Positions 8,837 to 16,894 of a DNA stretch of 64,000 bases are shown one piece after another. The translations under genes and the position numbers were made by a program. The notes beneath the pieces are model-generated. The model saw only the letters and a program-made list of their open reading frames with translations. It ran no database searches and was not told the origin of the DNA. This DNA is from Pseudofrankia coriaricola (lineage in GTDB: Bacteria; Actinomycetota; Actinomycetes; Frankiales; Frankiaceae), in the NCBI RefSeq assembly GCF_001854805.1, contig NZ_MBLO01000221.1, positions 16,424-80,423 of the forward strand, given 5' to 3'. How positions within the stretch are numbered: position 1 is the first letter of the stretch; each line of letters begins with the position of its first letter.

Positions 8837-9071
8837 TCCCCTGGCTGAGGAGGCTACCGTCGTCCACGATAGCGTTCGCCCGGCCAGCATCTCGAAGATC
8901 GCCGTTGGCCGTCGGTGACCCGTCCGGCCGGCCCCAACCGTGTGGGGTGGCGGGAAGTCGCTGGAGGCCGCCGATGATCCGGTGGGATGTTCGGAGCTAG
9001 AGCGAGGAAACGAAATTACTCAGGTTCTCGCCCAAGAGGCATGTGGCGCCAGGCACGTAAGGGTCCGCCGG

Positions 9072-9374
9072 TCAGTATGTCCCGCGCAGGACGATCTTGA
9101 CGCTCGCGAGTGAGAGGCCGGCGGCCTTGGCGATCTCCGGGAGGGTGCGGCCGCCGGATGCCCTGACTTCACGGATGGCGTCGTCACGGTCTCGGCGGGC
9201 CTGGGCAAGGTCGCGCTCGGTACGCTGCACCTGGCCAGTCAGGGCGGTGATTAGCCGAGCCCGCGACTTCTGCCTTGGGTGCGCGGCCTGAAGGCAGGCA
9301 TGGCCTCGTGGGTGTCTGTGATCTTTTCTGACCCGGCAGCTACAGGCCCCGACTGTGGATCTTCGCGATGCCAC
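9072..9374 (-). CDS. Small HTH protein, probably 5'-truncated
   Basis: The last 55 or so residues look like a genuine protein: a charged helical stretch (QRTERDLAQARRDRDDAIRE) followed by a helix-turn-helix (RTLPEIAKAAGLSLASVKIV) of the type in small actinobacterial DNA-binding proteins. The first 40 or so residues are Arg/His-rich with no family character, and the 5' end abuts a decayed gene fragment on the other strand. I read it as a remnant or shortened gene in a recombination-scarred region. It may not be expressed. Confidence 0.45.
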   Translation of the reverse strand: MASRRSTVGACSCRVRKDHRHPRGHACLQAAHPRQKSRARLITALTGQVQRTERDLAQARRDRDDAIREVRASGGRTLPEIAKAAGLSLASVKIVLRGTY

Positions 9375-9522
9375 CCACCGAGCGCCTCGAGATGCTCATG
9401 GATGAGCTCGCGGTCTTCGCCAACGCAGCCTGGTCACGGAGTGACAAACACAGCCCAGGCTGCACCATGGCTACAGCTCTCGGGGACACTTGGCCTGGCA
9501 TGCTCGCCAAACACGGGGCCGC
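9358..9522 (+). pseudogene. Decayed duplicate of the nucleotidyltransferase gene-pair junction
   Basis: This segment aligns with 13150-13310. It reproduces the codons for MPPTERLEMLMDELAVFA, then diverges across the gene junction, and again matches around the CTCTCGGGGA...GGCATGCTCGCC segment at the start of the nucleotidyltransferase gene. Small insertions and substitutions have destroyed both frames. The relic lies upstream, and the intact copy downstream, of the IS element at 10543-12429. Confidence 0.75.
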
Positions 9523-10251
9523 TCATCGCGAGCCCTCAGACTGGTGTTTGGGCGGCGTGGCCGTCTCCGCCACGAACCGGTTGACGATGGTGGCCATCGC
9601 CTGGACTCGCTGGACCAGTCTGGCCGGCGTCCTCGACTTTCTGTGGTCGTCACAACTCTGCAGTCCGGTGGCAGAGACTGCCATCCCCGCAGGGAGTAGC
9701 TCCGGTGCGATCCGGTAGTCGGATTTCTTGTACCATTCCGCGAACGCGGGCGCGGTCGACTCGGGAAGGTATACGACCCAGACGGTCCTTCTTTTTCTGA
9801 GCTTGAAGATCAACTTATCTTGTTCCCGGACCTCGTCGAAGACCTTGAACTGCACGGCGCCAATCTTCCCCCTGAGGATACCGCGCCTGCCGTATCGCTC
9901 GCTGTCGACCGGTTCGATGAAGTCCCAGCCCTCCCGGCGCGCCAGCCGCCGCCATGCCGAATAGGCCGGGTCGACCGAGAGCCCGTTTAAAAATCCGATG
10001 GCGCCGCCGACGATCAGAGGAGCGCCGACGAGGCCGATTATAAACCCGTCGCCGAACCGATTCACGCGGCGCTGTTCGTCGGCGGAGTTTCGTGTTCCCT
10101 GGCTCCAGTTGACGCACCGGTCACCGTCGGACATCTGCTGGCCGCCGCAGTCGGTACTGCCGGTCGCCAGGTTGTGCGCCGCCCAGGCAACAACAATAAG
10201 GCCGACGAGCAGGGCGCCGGTCGCCAACGCTGATACCTTAACGCGTCTCAT
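9523..10251 (-). CDS. Membrane-anchored protein of unknown function
   Basis: A 242-residue protein with an N-terminal membrane segment (residues about 8-25, ALATGALLVGLIVVAWAA), a short Cys-containing external loop (STDCGGQQMSDGDRCVNW), and a second membrane segment near residues 73-90. A cytoplasmic domain of about 150 residues follows, with WRRLARREGWDFIEPVD and a central LIFKLRKRRTVWVVYLP strand. I do not recognise the family. The ATG at 10251 follows GGAGG by four bases. The gene ends at the edge of the decayed fragment at 9358-9522, so its last 20 or so residues may be acquired sequence. Confidence 0.7.
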   Translation of the reverse strand: MRRVKVSALATGALLVGLIVVAWAAHNLATGSTDCGGQQMSDGDRCVNWSQGTRNSADEQRRVNRFGDGFIIGLVGAPLIVGGAIGFLNGLSVDPAYSAWRRLARREGWDFIEPVDSERYGRRGILRGKIGAVQFKVFDEVREQDKLIFKLRKRRTVWVVYLPESTAPAFAEWYKKSDYRIAPELLPAGMAVSATGLQSCDDHRKSRTPARLVQRVQAMATIVNRFVAETATPPKHQSEGSR

Positions 10252-10544
10252 GCGGCCTCCAAGGTTATGCTGGTGGGACGGGCGGGGCCTAACGGTGGGC
10301 GTGACGCGGGAACGTTGCTCGCCGCCGACGCCGGAACACGCGTGGGCCCCCTGGTCGTAGGCGAGCCGGGGCGCCGGTAAAGATTAGTGTAATCGGGACC
10401 GGACGCCGAGTCCGCGCAAGCGGCTGGTCCGGAACTCCGTCCGGGCCGTCATGTAGTCGGCCGTTTCGCTGCGGCGACTGGCCGGACCTACGCAATCCTG
10501 TGACCACGCCGGCCGTCGACGCGGGCTTGATCGCCATTCATGCC

Positions 10545-10585
10545 CTCCGGTGGCTGCGATCCTGCCCGGCAGACAGCCACCGGAG
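10545..10585. repeat. Hairpin at the left end of the insertion sequence
   Basis: CTCCGGTGGCTG (10545-10556) pairs perfectly with CAGCCACCGGAG (10574-10585) around a 17-base loop. The right arm overlaps the terminal inverted repeat. Placed between the host flank and the transposase, it could block read-through transcription into the element; that role is inference. Confidence 0.65.
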
Positions 10586-10604
10586 ATCCTGCTGGTTTAT
10601 TCGG
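10577..10604 (+). repeat. Left terminal inverted repeat of the IS
   Basis: This 28-base arm matches the reverse complement of 12401-12428 except at two positions. The shared inner part is GATCCTGCTGGTTTATTCGG. Confidence 0.85.
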
Positions 10605-10723
10605 GTTGGGTTACTTGATCGACTGTGGCGGCTCTCTGTTGATCTTAGGGGTGGAGGGTGGTGGGGCAGCTGGTCTGTTGTCTCTGTCCCTGTTCCCGGC
10701 TGTGGTGGGGGGTTGTGGTGTCG

Positions 10724-12400
10724 ATGCGGTCGGAGTCGTGGCCTGAGATTCCGGAGGCGACTGTGCGTGCAGCGCGGGCGGCGGCGCGGCGAGGGGCGTA
10801 TCCGGTGGCGATGCGGGTCCGTGACGAGCGGGGAGAGCTGTTCGCGGACGGCGAGTTCGCGGGGGCCTTCGGGGTGCGGGGTCGGCCGGGCTGGTCGCCG
10901 GGGCGGCTGGCGTTGGTGACGGTGTTGCAGATGGTGGAGAACCTGACCGACCGGGGTGCGGCGGCGCGGGTGCGGTTCGGGATGGACTGGAAGTACGCGC
11001 TGGGCCTCGAACTCGACGACGAGGGGTTCGACCCGTCGGTGCTGGTGGAGTTCCGGTCCCGGCTGGTCGAGCACGGGCTGGAGGAGAAGGCGCTGGACCT
11101 GCTGCTGGACGCGCTGGCCGGGCGGGGGCTGGTCGGGTCGGGGGGCCGGGCGCGCACCGACTCGACGCATGTGCTGGCCGCGGTGCGCGGCCTCAACCGG
11201 ACGGAGCTGGCCGGGGAGTCGGTCCGGGCCGCTCTGGAGGCGCTGGCTGTGGCGGCGCCGGGCTGGCTGGCCGGGGCGGTCGACGTGGCGGGTTGGGGGC
11301 GGCGCTACGCCCGCCGGGTCGACAGCTGGGCGATGCCGTCGTCGAAGGCCGAACGGGAGGAACTTGCGCAGACCTACGGACAGGACGGGTTCGCGCTGCT
11401 GACGGCGGTGTACGGGCCTGGCACGCCGGGCTGGCTGGCCGAGCTGCCCGCCCTCGACGTGCTGCGCCAGATCCTGGTGCAGCACTACACCCGGGCCGTG
11501 GGCGAGGACGGGCGGGAGGTGGTCAGGCGGCGGGAGGACAGGGATGGTCTCCCGCCCGGCAGAACCCGGCTGACCTCTCCCTACGACCTCGACACCCGCA
11601 GTGGCGCCAAGCACGCCACCGTCTGGGACGGCTACAAGGTCCACCTGACCGAGACCTGCCAACCCGCCGGTGACGGCCTGAGCACCCCGAACCTCATCAC
11701 GAACGTGGTGACCACCGACGCGACCGTGTCCGACATCGCCATGATCGAGCCCATACACGGCCAGCTCGCCGCCCGTCGGCTGACCCCTGAGCGCCACTAC
11801 GTCGACTCCGGCTACTCGTCGCCAGACCAGATACTCGCCGCGCACGGCGCCCACGGGATCACCCTGGTCACCCCCCTGCTCGAGGACAGCTCCGCCCAGG
11901 CCAGAGCCGGGGCAGGCTACGACCGCTCCCGGTTCACCATCGACTTCGACCGCCGGACGGCCACCTGCCCGAAGGGACAGACCAGTTCCTCGTGGAGCCC
12001 CGCCCGCAACAGGGGCCAGGATGTGATCGTGATCGGCTTCCCCGTCCTGACCTGCCGGCCCTGCCACGCCCGTGACCAGTGCACCACCTCCTCAGGGGGG
12101 CGGCGCCTGACCATCCGGCCCCGCGAGATCTACCAGGCACAGCAGGCCGCCCGCACCCTCCAGAACGACCCGGACTGGAAGACCGACTACGCCCTGCGCG
12201 CGGGAGTCGAGGGCACCATCCACCAGGCCACCGCCACGACCGGCCTGCGTCGCTCCCGCTACCGCGGCCTCGCCAAGACCCACCTCCAACACGTCTACAC
12301 CGCCATCGCGATCAACTTCCTCCGCCTCGACGACTACTGGAACGACCAGCCCCTCGAACGCACACGCACGAGCCACTTCGCCCGACTGGCAGCCGCCTGA
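10724..12400 (+). CDS. IS1182-family transposase (DDE type)
   Basis: A 558-residue DDE transposase. The N-terminal region includes LALVTVLQMVENLTDRGAA and RFGMDWKYALGLELDDEGFD, typical of IS1182/IS5-like enzymes. The predicted catalytic acids fall in ARTDSTHVL (first Asp), HYVDSGYSSPDQ (second Asp) and RAGVEGTIHQA (Glu). A Cys cluster (TCRPCHARDQC) precedes the last part, as in other IS1182 proteins. The ATG at 10724 is used; GTG codons at 10712-10718 are alternatives. The frame is intact, so the element may still move. The stop codon lies at the inner edge of the right terminal repeat. Confidence 0.93.
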   Translation: MRSESWPEIPEATVRAARAAARRGAYPVAMRVRDERGELFADGEFAGAFGVRGRPGWSPGRLALVTVLQMVENLTDRGAAARVRFGMDWKYALGLELDDEGFDPSVLVEFRSRLVEHGLEEKALDLLLDALAGRGLVGSGGRARTDSTHVLAAVRGLNRTELAGESVRAALEALAVAAPGWLAGAVDVAGWGRRYARRVDSWAMPSSKAEREELAQTYGQDGFALLTAVYGPGTPGWLAELPALDVLRQILVQHYTRAVGEDGREVVRRREDRDGLPPGRTRLTSPYDLDTRSGAKHATVWDGYKVHLTETCQPAGDGLSTPNLITNVVTTDATVSDIAMIEPIHGQLAARRLTPERHYVDSGYSSPDQILAAHGAHGITLVTPLLEDSSAQARAGAGYDRSRFTIDFDRRTATCPKGQTSSSWSPARNRGQDVIVIGFPVLTCRPCHARDQCTTSSGGRRLTIRPREIYQAQQAARTLQNDPDWKTDYALRAGVEGTIHQATATTGLRRSRYRGLAKTHLQHVYTAIAINFLRLDDYWNDQPLERTRTSHFARLAAA

Positions 12401-12428
12401 CCGAATAAACCAGCAGGATCACCGGAGG
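12401..12428 (-). repeat. Right terminal inverted repeat of the IS
   Basis: CCGAATAAACCAGCAGGATC followed by ACCGGAGG forms the right 28-base arm. It begins right after the transposase stop codon. Confidence 0.85.
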
Positions 12429-12429
12429 G

Positions 12430-12985
12430 TACAAACGACGATCAGCCACCGGCGCCGGCGCGGCGTTGCGCGGCGACCGGAGCAGGTCCTCACGGCGAAG
12501 GCTCGCGAGCAGCCAGCCGGCGCGTGGCGCGCATCACCGTCTGGTGTGCAGTTCGCCGTTTTGCTGAGGCGCTTGACTGACTGTGCGCCTGGTCGCCGGG
12601 CGTGGCGCGAGGACCTGCTGCGGTTCTGGGGTTTCGCAGAGGCCTAAAAGTGGCCTCTCCGCCCGCCACCAAATGTTGATCTTGACTGTGTCGAGATGGC
12701 GTTCGGGCAGTCAGAGGATGCCGGGTACCGCGTGTGAATCCCGGCCTGGCTTTGTCCCGGGCGCGAGCTCGTGGTTCCGGATGGGCGAAGGTGTCCAGCG
12801 TGCCGGGCGGATGATCACCATGGTGGCCGCCGCCTACCTGGACTCGGTCTTCGGCCGGCAGGTCGCCGGAGATCCAGACGAGACGATGGCTGCTAGGCTT
12901 GACCTGCGATTTCGGATCCGAGGCTCGGTGACCGGTGCGTAGTGTGGTCCCCGGCCGTTTGGGGCTGTGCGCGGGGAGGTCTGCC
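12430..12985. other. Non-coding stretch between the IS and the nucleotidyltransferase pair
   Basis: No supported gene lies in these 556 bases. Frames on both strands are short and Arg-rich. Near 12547-12571 there is a TGCAGTTCGCCGTTTTGCTG element that has relatives at 10453 and 13961. Confidence 0.4.
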
Positions 12986-13237
12986 GTGAACATGGATGAC
13001 CTGTTCGATCCGCCGACCGATCCCGCCGCGCGCTCGGCCTACCTGCGGCGTCGAGCCGAACTCGCGCGTGTGCGCGCGCAGAAGCTGATGACGACGATCA
13101 GCCGCGCGACCTACCAGTCGGATCCGGCGATCCTCGGCCAGGTCAAGGCGATCCTCGCGATGCCACCCACTGAGCGCTTGGAGATGCTCATGGATGAACT
13201 CGCGGTCTTCGCCAGTGCCCGCATGGTCACCGAGTGA
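12986..13237 (+). CDS. Small helical protein, partner of the downstream nucleotidyltransferase
   Basis: An 83-residue, charged, probably all-helical protein (YLRRRAELARVRAQKLMTTI, MPPTERLEMLMDELAVFASA). The GTG at 12986 follows GGGGAGGT by six bases; the ATG two codons later is an alternative. Its stop codon overlaps the GTG start of the nucleotidyltransferase gene (GTGA), so the two are translationally coupled. Small genes placed like this often encode the antitoxin or partner of an MNT/AbiEii-type enzyme. That role is inference from context, since I see no DNA-binding motif. A decayed copy of its 3' end is at 9358-9522. Confidence 0.7.
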   Translation: MNMDDLFDPPTDPAARSAYLRRRAELARVRAQKLMTTISRATYQSDPAILGQVKAILAMPPTERLEMLMDELAVFASARMVTE

Positions 13238-13830
13238 CGCGCAGGGGCCAGCCGGCTCCGCGACTACGGCTCTCGGGGATGCTCGGCATGCTCGCCGAGC
13301 ATGAGGTCCGCTACGCGATCGTCGGAGGAGTCGGCGCCCGCCTGCAGGGGACTCCCTACGTCACCGGTGACCTGGACATAGTGCCCGACCCGGACCCGGC
13401 GAACCTGGACCGGCTGGCCAGAGCCCTGTCCAGCGAGGTGACCATGAAGAAGCACGCAGACTCCACGGACTACCTGCCGCATCCTGTGGTCCGTCGCGAG
13501 GAGTTCTTCGCGGAGTATTTCGCGATGTACCAGACCCCCCACGGCCCGCTCGACGTCCTCATCGAGCTGCCGGGCGTGGGACCCTTCGACGCGATCATGC
13601 GCAGCGCGCGGCGCTATGACCTCGCCGGCTACGGCCTCAGCATCTACGTCGCCAGCCTCGAGGACATCATCCGCTCCAAGGAGACCGCGGGCCGCACGAA
13701 GGACCTCATTCTGCTACCGATCCTCTATGAGGCCGCTGACCAGCTCGCGCGCGAGCCCGACGACTATGCCCTGAGTGTGGAGGCCCTCGAAGTCGACCTT
13801 CCCCCGCAGGGATCCGAGGAGCAAGGCTAG
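13234..13830 (+). CDS. Nucleotidyltransferase-fold protein (AbiEii/MNT-like)
   Basis: A 198-residue protein with the nucleotidyltransferase signature: YAIVGGVGARLQGTPYVTGD followed by LDIV, giving Gly31-Gly32 and the metal-binding Asp46-x-Asp48. A later VYVASLEDIIRSKE-like segment (IYVASLEDIIRSKETAG) matches AbiEii and related families, where it follows the NT core. Such enzymes transfer nucleotides to tRNA, proteins or small molecules and are commonly toxins or resistance enzymes. It starts at a GTG overlapping the stop of the 83-residue gene. A toxin-antitoxin or abortive-infection role is likely but not proven. Confidence 0.78.
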   Translation: MTRRGQPAPRLRLSGMLGMLAEHEVRYAIVGGVGARLQGTPYVTGDLDIVPDPDPANLDRLARALSSEVTMKKHADSTDYLPHPVVRREEFFAEYFAMYQTPHGPLDVLIELPGVGPFDAIMRSARRYDLAGYGLSIYVASLEDIIRSKETAGRTKDLILLPILYEAADQLAREPDDYALSVEALEVDLPPQGSEEQG

Positions 13831-14018
13831 AGCGGTCGGCGCGCGGCGATACTCAGTCACCGACCAGCACGATCGGGCCGGCGCGTCACCACAGATACGG
13901 GGTGAGAACCGGCCACCAGCTCTCACCGCAGAATCCTGTGGCCCATCCCACCATCCGCTATACAGTTCGCCATTTCGTTGCGGAGATTCCCACAGCAGTA
14001 GCCCTCCGCGCGATGGTG

Positions 14019-14480
14019 TCAGGTCGAGTTCGCCAAGGCGCGTCGAAACGTCATCATGGGCCTTCCGGGGCCGTCGTAATCCGGGACCGGGCCATTGACG
14101 GTGAAGCCGAGGCTGCGGTGGAAGGCGATCGATCCGGCGTTGCTCGGCGCGGTGATCGCCTCGACCTCCCGGCAGCCTTCCGTCAATGCGCGCCGGAAGA
14201 AGTCCTGGTAGAGGGACCGGGCGAGTCCGGTGCCGCGGTGGTCAGGTCGTACGCCGACGAAATGGATGTAGCCGACGTCCGGCCGCGACGGCGAGCGGAA
14301 GGCGATAAGGAAGGCCGCCAGACCATGGTCGTCTTCGACGACCCGGCTCGAACCATGGAAGTGGTCGAGGAAGAGTCGGGGTAGTGCCCTGCTGACAGGC
14401 CGGCCCCACCAGTCATCCGCGACCGCCGCGATGGCGCCGTAGTCATCGGGTCGAGCCACCCGGACCGCGAGAGTGTCCAC
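14019..14480 (-). CDS. GNAT-family N-acetyltransferase
   Basis: An approximately 153-residue acetyltransferase. It starts with VRVARPDDYGAIAAVADDWW, has a central VGYIHFVGVRPDHRGTGLAR with the acetyl-CoA pyrophosphate-binding R-G-x-G-x-A loop, and ends with NAGSIAFHRSLGFTVNG, the typical C-terminal GNAT motif. The start is uncertain: GTG at 14480 gives normal domain length, but neither it nor the GTG at 14501 has a good ribosome site. A much longer frame would add about 70 residues without family character. The substrate is unknown. The upstream region is rich in inverted repeats. Confidence 0.8.
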   Translation of the reverse strand: MDTLAVRVARPDDYGAIAAVADDWWGRPVSRALPRLFLDHFHGSSRVVEDDHGLAAFLIAFRSPSRPDVGYIHFVGVRPDHRGTGLARSLYQDFFRRALTEGCREVEAITAPSNAGSIAFHRSLGFTVNGPVPDYDGPGRPMMTFRRALANST

Positions 14481-14730
14481 TCGCGAAGCATGCCGGACCA
14501 CCCGACGCGGCGGGGTGCGCTGGCCGAGTGCGACGATGCCATGCCCCGCGGTGCGACGGACGGCACAGCGCGCGCCCCGAAGGGACATTGACCATGGACA
14601 CACCATTGCGAGCGAGCCATCACAGCGGCAGGACACGGCATCCAACCCGAGCCCCGGTCGGGCTCTCCGGTTGCCGGCAGATAGCCAGCCACGGACTTCT
14701 GAACCCACATCAGATCAAGAACCGATTCAT

Positions 14731-14798
14731 GATCTGGTGGATGTCCAGGGTCAGGACCCCAAACATCCCACCTGATCATGAAGCGATCATGATCAGGT
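14731..14798. repeat. Overlapping inverted repeats forming alternative hairpins
   Basis: Inner palindrome: ACCTGATCATGA (14770-14781) and TCATGATCAGGT (14787-14798) pair perfectly around AGCGA. Outer pairing: GATCTGGTGGATGT (14731-14744) is nearly complementary to ACATCCCACCTGATC (14763-14777). The two structures share 14770-14777 and so exclude each other. Confidence 0.75.
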
Positions 14799-15117
14799 AA
14801 GAGTCGGGATGTCAGGTCAACGACGAGCTCGGCGCTCGGCGCCTATAGTCGGACCATTCGAGGACCGGCTTCGCGTACCGCGAGTACTTCGCCGCCGTCA
14901 GGCCGACAATCGGCCGGATGATTTCAGCGGAGTTGGGCTTGAACGCGCTTCCGCGGAGTGGCGCAAATGCGCTCTTATGGCGCGATCTCGCCGATTGAGA
15001 ACTTCATCAGATCCCGGCCGACGGTGACGGGCCCCGAATATCCTCCCCGGCGCATGTCCGCCGCGAAGTTCTGCTCGGCCCGGGACGCCGCGCGGGCGCG
15101 AGGCGGGTCCGGCGGCC

Positions 15118-15195
15118 GACGCGGCTGACCGCGCCGGCCGCCAGATGAGCCGGTACGCGTCCGCGCCCGGTCCGTCCGGCCTGCCGGACGTGGCT
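15118..15195. repeat. 78-bp direct repeat, copy 1
   Basis: Begins GACGCGGCTGACCGCGCCGG and ends GCCGGACGTGGCT. It is identical to 15494-15571 except for one base. It is followed at once by CCTGACTTCCGCCAAG, the reverse complement of the sequence preceding copy 2. Confidence 0.9.
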
Positions 15196-15493
15196 CCTGA
15201 CTTCCGCCAAGATCACGGCTTGATCGCACCGACAGGTCGCTGATCTGCGGGTTCATCGATCGGGAGCGCCGTTTTTGTGCACTAATCGGGAGCCCTGGGC
15301 ACGGCCAGGCTGCCCAATCCGAACACTCTCGCTTGCCAACCCGCCTCTCCGCCATCCCGCCGGGATCTCTCGCCGCAGACCTCGATCAGCTGGCAAGCAA
15401 GGATCCCGCGGTTCCGACCCCTACCCAAGCTACGGAGCGTGATCGTCAGTTCCACCAAGCGCCGCGACTGTGCACTAACTTGGCGGAAGTCAG

Positions 15494-15571
15494 GACGCGG
15501 CTGACCGCGCCGGCCGCCAGATGAGCCGGTACGCGTCCGCGCACGGTCCGTCCGGCCTGCCGGACGTGGCT
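15494..15571. repeat. 78-bp direct repeat, copy 2
   Basis: One mismatch against copy 1 over 78 bases. It is preceded by CTTGGCGGAAGTCAGG (15479-15494). It ends 11 bases before the stop codon of the minus-strand MFS gene. Confidence 0.9.
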
Positions 15572-15581
15572 GGGCGGCCGG

Positions 15582-16808
15582 TCATGATTCGCGCACGGCC
15601 GGCGCGGTCGCCGCGGCCGCGATGACCAGGACGAGCGCGAGCCATGGCAGACTTCCCACCCCGGCGCGTTCAAGCGCGACACCGCCAGCCAGCGAACCGC
15701 CCGCGATGCCGAGGTTGAACACGGTGGTCTGTATGGACGTGGCGACGTCGGCCTGGTCGGGACCGCAGGCGCCGACCACGGCGGCCTGCAGCAGTGTCGG
15801 TATCGCGCCGTATGCCGCGCCCCAGGCGACGAACGAGACGAGCAGAACCGGCGGCACGCGCCCGAACAGCCCGAGCGCGAGCATCGCGACCGCGACGAGG
15901 CCGAGCGCCGCCCGCAGGGTCGTCCGGGGGTGCCGGTCCACCACCAGGCCGGCGACCCAAACCCCCACGACGGTCGTGCCGCCGAACACGAACAGCACAA
16001 GGCCGGCGTTCCCGAATCGTGATCTTTCGACGAACGGGGCCGTGTAGGTGTACATGGCCTGGTGGCCCAGCAACAGGAAGAGGGTCATGGCGAACACGGA
16101 ACGCAGGCCCGGCCTGACGATGACCCGCCGCACGGGGAGACGTGCCGTGCCCGGTTCGCCTGGGAAGTCCGGGAGGCGCTGGATCACCCAGGCCGCCAGG
16201 ATCAGCGCCAGCGCGGCCAGCGTGGCGAAGCCGGCGCGCCAACCGACGGCGGCGGCCAGGGCGGTGCCCGCCGGAACGCCCGCCGCGAACGCGACCGTGA
16301 TCCCGGCGAGGGCGATCGCGATCGCCCGGCCCTGGCGTTCGACCGGAACCATCCGAGCGGCGTAGCCGGCGAACATCGACCAGCCCACCCCGCCCGCCGC
16401 GCCGGCCAGCAACCGAACGGCGAACGTCAGCGGATAACTGTCGGACAGGGCGGCGACAGCGTTGCACAGCCCGAGGACGATGAGTACGCCCACCAGCACC
16501 GGACGGCGGTGGTAGCGGCGCAGGAGCGCGGTGAGCGGCACGGCGGCCAGGCAGGACGCGACCGCGTAGCCGCTGACCAGGAACCCGACGCTGGCTCGCG
16601 AGACGTCCAGGTCCGCACTCATCCGGAGAAGCAGCCCCGTGGGCAGTTGCTCAGTCAGCACCGCGGTGAACGCCGCCGTCGTGAGCGTCAGCAGCCCGGA
16701 CCACGGAAGCGCCGCCGGTGAGGACGTGGGTTCACCCGCCGGGGACGCGGGCCCTGGCGGGGATGCCTCGCCGGCCGGGAACGTCTGGCGCGTCTGAAAT
16801 CTGGACAT
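15582..16808 (-). CDS. MFS transporter, DHA1 (drug/sugar efflux) type
   Basis: A 408-residue integral membrane protein with about 12 predicted helices. A Pro/Ser-rich cytoplasmic leader of about 35 residues precedes the first helix. The loop 2-3 motif is reduced to LTALLRRYHRRPVLVGVLI, and helix 5 contains VPAGTALAAAVGWRAGF, as in DHA1/AraJ-type exporters. The substrate is not predictable. The gene is divergent from a MerR regulator at 16895, and a palindrome between them is the likely operator. No ribosome site is visible at the ATG (16808), which lies only 18 bases from that palindrome. Confidence 0.9.
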   Translation of the reverse strand: MSRFQTRQTFPAGEASPPGPASPAGEPTSSPAALPWSGLLTLTTAAFTAVLTEQLPTGLLLRMSADLDVSRASVGFLVSGYAVASCLAAVPLTALLRRYHRRPVLVGVLIVLGLCNAVAALSDSYPLTFAVRLLAGAAGGVGWSMFAGYAARMVPVERQGRAIAIALAGITVAFAAGVPAGTALAAAVGWRAGFATLAALALILAAWVIQRLPDFPGEPGTARLPVRRVIVRPGLRSVFAMTLFLLLGHQAMYTYTAPFVERSRFGNAGLVLFVFGGTTVVGVWVAGLVVDRHPRTTLRAALGLVAVAMLALGLFGRVPPVLLVSFVAWGAAYGAIPTLLQAAVVGACGPDQADVATSIQTTVFNLGIAGGSLAGGVALERAGVGSLPWLALVLVIAAAATAPAVRES

Positions 16809-16826
16809 GCGACGATGCTCAGACGT

Positions 16827-16840
16827 TCACATCAATGTGA
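16827..16840. promoter_or_regulatory. Candidate MerR operator between divergent MFS and merR genes
   Basis: TCACATCAATGTGA is a palindrome with 6-bp arms and a CA centre, the only clear dyad in the 86-base divergent spacer. MerR proteins bind such dyads in promoters they control. It lies 18 bases before the MFS start and 54 before merR. Confidence 0.5.
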
Positions 16841-16894
16841 TGGCAACTGTGGTCCCGGTCACTCAGGTAACGCGTCCGAGGTGGTCACGGCACG

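Larger units (their letters stand above)
10543..12429 (+). mobile_element. IS1182-family insertion sequence, apparently complete
   Basis: The element is about 1.89 kb with one transposase gene. Outermost ends are CCCTCCGGTG at 10543 and CACCGGAGGG ending at 12429. Internal to these is a 28-bp inverted repeat (10577-10604 and 12401-12428) with two mismatches. The left end has an extra 34 bp that creates a hairpin, so the two ends are not symmetric. No convincing target duplication was found in the flanks. Confidence 0.85.
14799..15581. other. Repeat-bearing region without a supported gene
   Basis: No complete gene is recognised in these 783 bases. The region holds a 78-bp direct repeat (15118-15195 and 15494-15571), a 16-bp inverted pair beside those copies (15196-15211 and 15479-15494), and two TGTGCACTAA words near 15275 and 15470. 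It looks like scrambled remains of a repetitive or mobile sequence. Confidence 0.5.

Noticed and set aside
10538..12067. A 509-residue minus-strand frame within the IS
   Set aside because: It is antisense to the transposase and has no start signal or domain; the plus-strand DDE enzyme explains the region.
14855..15010. A possible gene fragment (EYFAAVRPTIGRMI-like frame)
   Set aside because: It has no start, no family match that I recognise and an in-frame stop after about 50 codons; it was left as intergenic.
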